A stretch of DNA of 64,000 nt from assembly GCA_964036295.1 (NCBI GenBank), contig OZ038467.1, forward strand, positions 10,958,670 to 11,022,669. The letters are read 5' to 3'. The translations under genes were made by a program, and so were the position numbers. Of this stretch, positions 54,974-64,000 are shown one piece after another (the first letter of the stretch is position 1; every line of letters starts with the position of its first letter). The notes beneath the pieces were generated by a model. It was not told where the DNA came from and made no database searches. It saw only the letters and a program-made list of their open reading frames with translations. Origin of the DNA: Plumapathes pennacea (lineage: Eukaryota; Cnidaria; Anthozoa; Antipatharia; Myriopathidae).

Positions 54974-57900
54974 ATGTCTGCAGTTGATGTCGAAAGTAAG
55001 CCATTGATCGGTACGCTGGATATTGTTCTGTTCGCTTCTTTTGTCGGAGTGTTTCTGTACTGGTTTTGTGGACGACGAAAGAAATCGGCGGATCCTCCTA
55101 CCAAGCTCACTTTAGCGTAAGTCTACAGTAATGAACTTTCCGACTCTTGATCATTTGTTCATTTGCTATACTTGCTTTTGCACTCCTCTATAGAATAAGT
55201 TTACCGTATCCGAGGTAGATCGTTCTCTTTGCTTGATGTCTTTTGGGAGATCGGCGCGCGTGTTGTGCACTGTGTATTACCGGCATAATCTTCCATGTTT
55301 GTTTTATCGTATCTTAGAAGCTAATACTGTAAGTTATGCTGTTTCGGAGTCTTTGCGAGGCATAGTGTATGTAGTCACGCTTTCTTGGCGCCCTATTTAA
55401 TGGACGGTGATCCCATACAATGTCACTGTGTGGTGCTCGTTGTTTGGTGGTACCGGCGATTTTGCTTTCAAGTGATTCATGCAATTAAGATCTCGAGTTC
55501 TATTTATTTGCTTAGACCTTGTCTTGATGAAGATAAGATGTCTCGGAAACCCAGTTGCCCCTCCGGTAAAAGTAGAAGTTGGCTCGGGAAGAGGACGTGT
55601 TTCAGGCCCCCCATCAGTTTGGAGACTGGGGAGAATCTTAACAATAGAGTTTAGTTCCTCTGGGAAAGAAAAGCCACTGTTGGGCAAAAATATTTCGTTG
55701 TTCCTGGCTTGCAACATAGCTGCCGTGTAGAACCTCTATACTGTATATAAAACTCCTGGATGACAGATCGAAGGAAAGATTGTCTTTCATTGATTTCTGT
55801 ATTCTTATGTTTTCAATGATGCCACAACTTTGTTTTTGGAGTGAGGTGAAACAGGCTTTCATAACCCATAAAATGTCCCTTCCCTGAGCCAAAGTGTTTT
55901 AATGTAATATGGCGAAAAGTTGTCACCCTGAGACAAGTTGTGATGAACTTGCTCTGATTGATAAGAAATGTGTAAATATGTTGTAGTTGGTGCACCCAGG
56001 GTGACTTGCAGAAGGACAACATATTTTTCATATAAATGGAACCATAGTGTACTCATTTATGCCTCCTGTGAGGACTATGATACTGTACAGTAAGAGTGTT
56101 TTGCAAACCGTCTTATACAGTCGGCCATTTTTTTGTCTGTTACAGTCAGCCTCAGTCATGCCCAGTCAGCTGACCTTTTATACTCGGCTTTGGTCTGCCA
56201 CACTCAGTCAGTTGACTGTTCATGGCTGGTCACAGCTATCCAGCACTTTCCCTTTGCTGCTTGAATGGTAAACCAGGTTGAAAATTGTATAAGGGAGGTG
56301 CTGCTGACACCACGAAACCCTGACCATTTTCAATACATAAATATTAAATACAGATTTTATACTTTAAAATTTCAGTATAATCATTCCAAAACTGGTTACT
56401 TTTTGTACAGTGCAGTATGTGTGTGCAATGCTCAATTTTGATTTTTTTGTATAACAGGCCCACATCCAATGTCAGTCAACAAGATACAAGTTTTATTGAC
56501 AAGATGAAAAGATCGGTAAGTGTGTGCCCTGTGCCCAAACTCAGATGGAATCAATAAATTTTATAATATGTCAACATTATGGCTGTAGCTTTTAACATTT
56601 TATTTTTATGTTAATAATCAAAAAGGAGAGAGGGGGGAGGGGTGCATAATAATGTTGCTCCTTTTATATTGTTGAAATCTAGTCTTTGCAGATTTTTAGG
56701 GTACAGTGTACTTACTATAATGTAAGCAAAACATTTTTTGTGAGTATGATTAATACGTACACTAAGCCTGTGAAATCAGTATGGAGTGAAGTCAACTCCT
56801 TAGCTACACAGACTTTTACTGCATTGTCAGTTTTCAGTCAGGGTAGATCCTTGTGTGGGAGGCCAGCGGAAATATCACATTGCTAGATTAAAGAGAATAT
56901 TGTAACTGCATGGCCACTTGCTCAATTAATCTGTGCAGACTAGTTCCTAGACCACTGAAATTCTATACTGGTTATACTGTGTAATGTATACATATGACAT
57001 CATACAGCACAGAGGACTACAACTACATATATTTTCTACCAACAGGGCAAATCAATTGCAATCTTCTATGGATCACAAACTGGAACAGCAGAGGAGTTTG
57101 CTGGTCGTCTGGCCAAAGATGCCCAACGCTATGGTCTCAAGTCCTTATTATTGGATCCAGAGGAATGTGAGATGGTAGGGTTAATATCTGCATGCTATTA
57201 TCCAAAAAAACAAGAATATCTACTTTAAAAGTGCAACCTCGTGTTTATATGTCCAATATCCTACTCAGTTGACCTTCTAATAATTTTCCCTGTGATACAA
57301 CTGCCTTGCCTCCGGCACAGTTAACCCTTTAACTCCCAAGCTCAAATTACAAATTATCCCAGCCATAAAATAAAAAAATGTATGAGTGATGAAAAGAGAA
57401 TTTATGTTTTTTATCAGCTGTGGAAAACTGAAAAAAGGAAAATTGAAGTTGATCACTCTTGGGAGTGAAAGGGTTATACACTACTGTATATAGCAGTGCT
57501 TGAAATTAAAAAAAAAAAGTCCAGGTTGTCTGGATACGTGTAAATTAGTTTTCCCAGTAGGTTTTCTCCTGGACGGCCAGACTATCAATTTGGCAGAAAA
57601 CCAGTTGTCCAAGCGAACTTTTGGTCGTCTCAGACGACCACTAATTTTGAGCACTGATATAGTCACATCAATAGCTACTGTACTGTCTTGAAATAGAATC
57701 TTTTACCTTTTACAGTAAATGGTAATGTTCATTTCAAGTTTTTTTTGGGCTTCAGCTAATACATGTACCAATATATTCCCACCCTTACCCCCTAAGAGCC
57801 ATGCCCTTGGATTGAAGGGGGCCCAGACTCCTGGCCTGAATTTCTGTCTTGAAAGTTTGTTCAGAGCCTCCTCATACAACCCATCATAGGGAGTGCACTC

Positions 57901-60900
57901 CCAGGACTTTACACTTGTTTGTACAGTCCCTTATTCTGTCTTTAGTGAATGACCATAGTGTACAGTACTGTAATGGTCCCACTGTTTCTATAGGAGGAGT
58001 TGACAAGGATGGGAGAAGTTGAGAATTCTATGGCCATCTTTGTCATGGCTACGTATGGAGAGGGTGACCCTACAGATAATGCTCAGGAATTTCATGAGTG
58101 GTTGCAGAATGAAAGAGATGATATGGAGGACCTGACCTATTGTGTAAGTTTGTACATTTAGATTATTATGTTTTCAAAAGAATTAACCCAAATACTGGTA
58201 CCGTACTGTATCTATAATCAAATGCAAAATGGTTGAGACACTTGCGGAAAAAGACTCATTCTTCTCTTTTATTCCCTTATTTTCATCTGAATTTCATTTG
58301 ACAGCATCTTTTCCCCCCTCCCCCGTTTCAGTGTTGAGTATTGAATATTGCACAAAGAGATTTTAGCAACCCGAACAACACTGAGAGGTAGGGAGGGGGC
58401 AGAAATGAACAATACTTAAAAGCCAATAAATTGCTTAAAATATGCACAGTGTCTCAACTACTTTTGCATTTCACTGTAGTCTAGATGTCTAGAGTACAGT
58501 ATACACAGTAGTTTTAGGAGAATTGCTAGTCCACAGCAAATCTAATCAGTTTGATATCATTTGGAAAAATCTTTGCCTTTGGTTGCTTTTTGCTGTAGAT
58601 CTAGCCTGTCATTAAATTTTGCTAACCTGGGCACTGGGGTAGTTGACTTTTCAGGTTCTGTGCAGGTTGTTGTATGCATGGGGAAAACTTTACCTCTGTC
58701 ATAATTTATCTGCAGTGGTAGAAAATGAATTAAATTCAAAACTTGTTTTTGAAAATGATACTGTATATGCACAACCTTGTCTTCTCCCACTGATATCTAT
58801 ATATCACAGTGCCATGTTAAATGTTAAATGTACAGTAACATGTTAAATGAAACTACATTCTCCACTGTCAGGTGTTTGGATTGGGGAACAAGACATACGA
58901 ACACTACAATTCCATGGGAAGGTTTGTGGACAAGAAGCTTGAAGAAATGGGTGCAAAGAGGATTCACGAAAGGGGAGAAGGGGATGATGATGGAAAGTAA
59001 GGACCAAAAGAATGCTTACCCCTTTTGCTCCCAAGAGTGATCAACTTCAATTTTCTCCTTCAGTTTCCCATCAGAAATATACCATACAGTAAGGAGAACT
59101 TGGCTTTTGATACATTGCTCAGTCGAAAGCTGACTAAACAATAAACTCTCACTACAACATTTATATATTTTCTTCTTATAAAGCTGGGAGAATCTGTATC
59201 TTGAGCTTAGGAGTGAATTTGTTCCTCAGAGTTTATTGGTATACTTCTTTAGTCATTTATTTTGGTCATTTCTCTTGCAGCCTGGAGGAAGATTTTGTGA
59301 GATGGAGAGAAGGCTTCTGGCCAACTGTTTTGTCCTTCTATGGCATCAATGTGAGGGACATCCGGAGGTTTGTATACATCATTTATTGCACAGTGTATGG
59401 GACAGAGAGTTAATTGGCCATTTCCAAGAAGCTTGTTGCATCTGTTTCAAAAAGATAGCCTGTGTACAACAGTCCTATTTTCTTTGCTACAAAAACACGG
59501 CCTATAGCATGAAACCGTCATAAAGAAATTAGTTCTACCTACGTGTTCATTTTCATGAAAATCAAAATCATTTACAAAGCTATTCCTGGCAATATGCATC
59601 TCGGAAATGGCCTATTTGCATGTGATAGCCACATGTACGTGTACAGTAACTCAAATGAAAACTGTTTGAACAATCGATTTTTTCACAACAGCATTTTGTT
59701 CATGAATCACTGGTTTGGGGAATCTGAATTTTTTTACCTGGGCATGTAAGGGAACCCTTCAAATACCAGCCTGTTTTGCCCCCTTACATTATACTGTAGT
59801 TGGCTGTGTTTTGGAGTAGAAGTTCCTTCACGCTATTTCTCTTTCTCCAGGAGGCTGTCATCTTGTATGGAGCGCCAGTTTACTCTTCAAGTGCACAAGG
59901 ACATTTCCTCTGAGAAAATCTTTACTGGTGAAGTGACTAAACTAAAGTCATTCATCACGCAGAAACCGTAAGCATGGCGCCTTTTCTTTTACCTGCACTT
60001 CTTCCTGTGTGATGTACAACTTTAAGTCGGAGACCCGATGTGACATATTCAGTGATTTTAGGAAACTGTATCGGCCAGTATTAAACTACACTAAGATAAT
60101 TTGGCTTGTTCCACTTCTAAACAGTCAAACTTGCATACTATTAGGTGGTACTGCGTTAGCGGACAGTTGTCAAAGTCCCGAGAGTTTATTCACTTGGATA
60201 CTGGGTCAGGTGGATACCCCGCGTACAAGACGCTATTCTGAAAGCGGAATATTCTATTGCTTCGTTTATGTGCTACTTACCAAGACACTAGTGTGAAGGG
60301 AGTCATTTGTATTCCTAATTGGTTTATGCGTTAGTAGGAAGACAATGGCCTGGAAGTAGTCATTTTTATTGCTTCGCCGATTTATGTCTTAGTGCGGGAA
60401 AGACTTCTGAAAGGAGACGATTCTTCTGCTTCACTTATGCGTTAGTTGAAAGACACTATTCTAAAAGGAGACATTCTATTGCTTCTTTATCCGTTGCAAG
60501 ACACCATTTTGAAAAAAGACATTTCCATTGCTTTGTTTATCCGTTGTAATACACTATTGTGCAGGGCGACCTTTCTATTGTTCCTTAAGCCTCAGTTTTT
60601 ATGAGCGACGGAAATGCAAGCACAAGCATATAAAAGCGCAAGCTCAAGAATTTTCATTTGACAGTGAAAAAAGACTTGACTCAAACGCGAGGGTCCGGCG
60701 ATATCTCAAAGTGAAGACAGACTCGATGGAAGCGCAAACACAAGGATCAAAGTGTTTTCTTTTCCTTGTTCTTCTTTTTGTGCTTGCCTTTTCACGGACT
60801 CGCATCTCGTGTGCTTGCGCTTATGCTTGTGTCACTTGTGAAAGCTGCACTTTAGTAAGGCATTATTCTCGCCCCTTTAACGAAACGAAAAAGAAGAATG

Positions 60901-63667
60901 GAAGCTAAAATGGTTGAACTGCAAATGTTTGCAATTACAAAATGACAGTCCGCTTAATACAGGTTTGGCTGCAGTAAAAGTTGCCATAAATCTGATACTT
61001 AACTGTTCAAATGAAGTAATTGGTTTGGGTGTATGTGCGTATGTATGTGTGTTAGTTTAGGTACGCCATGTTAGTGAAGGGAAAATTCACCATAGCAGGG
61101 ACATACAGCAGTGTCGGATTTGTGCTTACTGACTCCTTTTGACAGTATTTTGCTGTTTTATTTTCAGACCCTTTGATGCTAAGAACCCCTTCATGGCTCC
61201 TGTGCGCGTGAACCGTGAGCTCCACAAAGCAGGAGACCGGTCATGCATGCATATCGAGCTGGACATAACTGGATCAAAAATCAAGTGAGATTTACATAGT
61301 GGCACCCTGAGAAACACATACGATAAATCACGTTCATGATGGCTGATCCTAATTTGAGTAAATTCGAAAGGCAAAACCTCTTAATACCATGCACAAGATA
61401 GGCCATGTTTAAAATGGCGGGTATATTCGAGATGCCTGCTGTCTTTGTTTCAAAGCGAGGCCTAGTGCGAAACTGAGTGTGGTTTACATGAAGATGAACA
61501 TGCGAAGAGGCAACAGGCATCTTGGAAATGGCCCACTTCGACAACTTATGATGGGTTGCCCTTGCCAGAAGGGCCAGGTTGTGCTTTCTGAAAAGTAAAA
61601 TACACTAAAAACCTCGCTATCTCGAACTCCCAAGGGAATCGAGAAATAGTTCGAGATAGCGGGGGATCGAGATAGCGGGGTTCTACCAATGAGGAATTTC
61701 TATCAAGTTCGTTTTCAAGGGAAATCGAACTCTGTTCGAGATAGCCGAGTTCAAGATAGCGGAGTTCTACTGTATCTGTAACTTCTCAGAACGTTCAAGC
61801 TACGTGACTGTGCAGCACTCAAATTTCTTAATATCACTGATTCTTGGCTGTGATTCATTTCAAGTGTCATACAAGTTACGTTTTCACCTCCTGTCTACAT
61901 GAAAACGACCGAATTCGAATTTGTTTTCAAAGCGACAATGGAAGATAAAAAACGCAGCCATCTATAACAATCAAGCAGCAATATTGTGTTGTATTGTATA
62001 GGCATACTATATGTTTATGTACTTCTTTACTATTTTCTTCGTATGTACACTGTAGAGTACTTTCAATAGTATCAAATATCCTGTTTTGTCCGTTGGAGTG
62101 GGGGATTATGAGCTTATCATACATGGTATAAATGTTTCTACCCTCAGATACGAAGCTGGAGATCACGTGGCTGTGTACCCCACAAACGACCCGGAACTTG
62201 TAGAGAAACTCGGGGAGATGTTACAAGTGGATCTTGATACTGTGATCTCACTGAATAATAGTGATGGTAAGTCCGGATGGAAGTGATTGGCGGTTGCACC
62301 CAAAAAACTTTTGTACGGGTAAAGGCTGGTTCACACGAGTAAAGCAGGCGCAAGCGACCGGTTCACACGATTTGTGAATCAAGCGCAAACGCAAGCGCAA
62401 GAGAATGGAAATGTTTTCTGTGAGGCGTAAAGAGGGCCCCTTTTGACGGAGCTACCCCGCAAAGCTCATCTTAGGGTGCCGTGTGTGTGTGTAAGTGTGT
62501 AAGTGTAGAGGAGGATATGTGTTATACCGTTACGTGAGTAGCGTAGTCGAAAGGTTTCCAAACGTTTACTGTGGTTTGCCACAGAGGATTCCCAAAAGAA
62601 GCACCCGTTCCCATGCCCCACCACGTACCGCACTGCATTGATGCACTACGTGGACATCACCAGCACAGTCAAGACGCATGTCCTGTGTGAGTTGACCGCG
62701 TACGCCAAGGATCCATATCACAAGGAGTTCCTGACTAACATCACTGACACCTCCGAGGAGGCCAAGGTAATCTGTGAACGGCATTCCGCTGAACAGGTCC
62801 AGTGACGTCGTAAAACGGCAGGCTCCCTTATTTACAAACTTTGCAGTAACACCGTTTCAGGTGATGTCATGCTATTCAAAAGGCTTTATAGTTTGGACGA
62901 ATCCTGTTTGTCGAAATGCGAAGTGATCGCACAGATCGATTCGGCCAAATAGTGGTGTGACGTCACGACTGAGGGGTGACGTGGGGTGACGTCACGGCTG
63001 AGCTTCACCAAAGTCTTTACGGAAGCGAACACATACGACTAGTGTCCGCAAGTTACGCCTCCGGGCGCTAGTTTGCCGTCAATTGGAAAGATCGGTTTTC
63101 GGACAAGCTACACGAGACAGGTGCAAAGAATGGCATTTGCACTGACTACGATAACAAGAGTGTCAATTATGTTCAGGGCTACTAGAGCTTTCCGAGGCTT
63201 GTGTTACCTACTGGTTCATGATAGTGTATCTCTCTTTGTCTCTAGTTCTCATATATAATGCTTTTACAGGGTTCCAAATTAACTTTCGTGCTCCGTTGTC
63301 CCAGGGACATCCACAAGTCATTTTTTGGTTGCCCACATTGTTGTGAAAGTAGAAAAATTATGCAGCACAAACTGCATTATTTTTCTCAAAGCCATTGGTT
63401 GCCCAAGGGACAACACTGTTTGGTTGCCCCAGCATGTTTTCGGTTGTCCAGGACAATTTCTGACCCTGCCTTATTTGTCTTGTCTCCCATTCTCATTTTC
63501 TCCTTCTTTCTTTCCAGCAACAATACCACGAGTGGATTATGAACAGTCACCGTCACATTGTCGCTGTTTTGGAGGACCTGCCGTCGCTCAGGCCCCCGCT
63601 GGATCATTTACTTGAACTGCTGCCGCGCCTGCAGTGCCGCTACTACTCCATCTCCTCCTCAGCCAAG
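54974..63667 (+). CDS. POR: NADPH-cytochrome P450 reductase, N-terminal part (continues off the right edge)
   Basis: Coding exons: 54974-55116, 56459-56516, 57046-57174, 57994-58143, 58872-58996, 59281-59367, 59851-59967, 61168-61284, 62148-62266, 62585-62766, 63518-63667 (459 residues so far; the whole enzyme is usually near 680). POR passes electrons from NADPH through FAD and FMN to microsomal P450s. Residues 15-32 form the membrane anchor (DIVLFASFVGVFLYWF). The FMN domain shows IFYGSQTGTAEEFAGR (73-88), MATYGEGDPTDNA (128-140) and FGLGNKTYEHYN (162-173). The connecting and FAD region shows KYEAGDHVAVYP and RYYSISSS (450-457, the FAD R-x-Y-S motif). All phases join without a break. The rest of the FAD site and the NADPH domain lie beyond 64000. 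Start: first ATG after an in-frame TGA at 54959. Introns carry several MITE-like elements. A normal, complete-looking gene. Confidence 0.96.
57321..57476. mobile_element. Family-A MITE-like element in intron 3 of POR
   Basis: The left end ttaaccctttaactcccaag and right end cttgggagtgaaagggtta are inverted repeats. Confidence 0.75.
59016..59225. mobile_element. Family-A MITE-like element in intron 5 of POR
   Basis: The left end ttaccccttttgctcccaag and right end cttaggagtgaatttgtt are imperfect inverted repeats. It begins only 20 bases after the exon 5 donor and fills most of the short intron. Confidence 0.7.
61603..61772. mobile_element. pogo-type MITE in intron 8 of POR
   Basis: It starts cactaaaaacctcgctatct and ends agatagcggagttctactg, flanked by TA on both sides. 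It has internal copies of ttcgagatagcgg in both orientations. Confidence 0.7.
62325..62405. repeat. gcaagcgcaa-type dispersed repeat in POR intron 9
   Basis: The sequence ggctggttcacacgagtaaa followed by repeated gcgcaagcgc units looks like a dispersed short repeat. Related caagcgcaa text is present near 60615-60760 in intron 7. Confidence 0.4.
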
Positions 63668-63860
63668 GTATCAAAATGCAGATTCTCCCAACCTTTTAAG
63701 AGGAAAGTGTATGAGTGATGTAGTGAGAATTGATAGTTTAATCTGCTGTAATTTGAACAAGGTATCAAAAGCAAAGTTCTCCTTACTATGTAATATATTT
63801 CTGGTGAGAAACTGAAGGAGAAAATTTAAGTTGGCTACTATTGGGAATGAAAGGGTTAAC
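63668..63860. mobile_element. Family-A MITE-like element after POR exon 11
   Basis: The left part aaatgcagattctcccaacc and the right end ttgggaatgaaagggttaac match the family. It starts almost at the donor site of exon 11, leaving only a few bases of intron before it. Confidence 0.7.
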
Positions 63861-64000
63861 AACGAACACGAATGAGAGAGACAGTGGAGATGGAGAACGA
63901 TTGTATATGTGAATGAATGAGCGAGCGAGAAAGCGTCTGAGCGAGCGAATACGTGAATCATGCGAAGCGGAGGTAGAGCGCAAATATGGGCGAGTAAATG

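Overview
The window is eukaryotic nuclear DNA from an animal. Genes are split by many GT-AG introns, intergenic DNA is AT-rich, and short inverted-repeat transposons (MITE-like) and trinucleotide microsatellites are dense. The gene content (an MCPH1-type BRCT protein, a cytochrome P450 reductase, a tandem family of membrane patatin-like lipases) and the style of the repeats suggest a cnidarian, most likely a stony coral. That taxonomic call is inference from recall, not the result of a search.

Layout, all genes on the + strand: (1) 25-878, the last three exons of an unrecognised coiled-coil gene. (2) 3.8-37.5 kb, four tandem paralogues of a multi-pass patatin-like phospholipase: copy 1 at 3853-7550, copy 2 at 12749-17393, copy 3 at 20080-24022, copy 4 at 33505-37477. 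All four have five coding exons with identical intron phases (2,0,2,2) and open frames of 781-792 residues. (3) 39609-52963, a 16-exon MCPH1 (microcephalin) orthologue of 870 residues in the conservative splice model, with one N-terminal and two C-terminal BRCT domains. (4) 54974 to beyond the right edge, the first 11 exons (459 residues) of NADPH-cytochrome P450 reductase.

The most striking object is an unbroken 3.2-kb CAT trinucleotide tract (43571-46774, 1068 units) at the boundary of intron 7 and exon 8 of MCPH1. It lies just after a strong splice acceptor and is in frame with the MCPH1 coding sequence, so the sequence alone does not say whether it is intronic or encodes about 1,069 histidines.

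The lipase array shows signs of ongoing homogenisation. The catalytic-site segments are almost identical at the DNA level in all copies while the membrane segments diverge. Copies 2/3 share one type of 5' flank and copies 1/4 another. Copy 1 carries a Pro in place of the Arg next to the oxyanion-hole glycines. Introns and spacers hold at least five inverted-repeat element families, including a roughly 200-bp family with about a dozen copies, pogo-type elements flanked by TA, and an element with 31-bp internal tandem repeats that sits in the 3' flanks of lipase copies 3 and 4.

The four gene groups share no evident pathway. The P450 reductase supplies electrons to microsomal P450s, MCPH1 acts in DNA-damage signalling and chromosome condensation, and the lipases probably act on membrane lipids.
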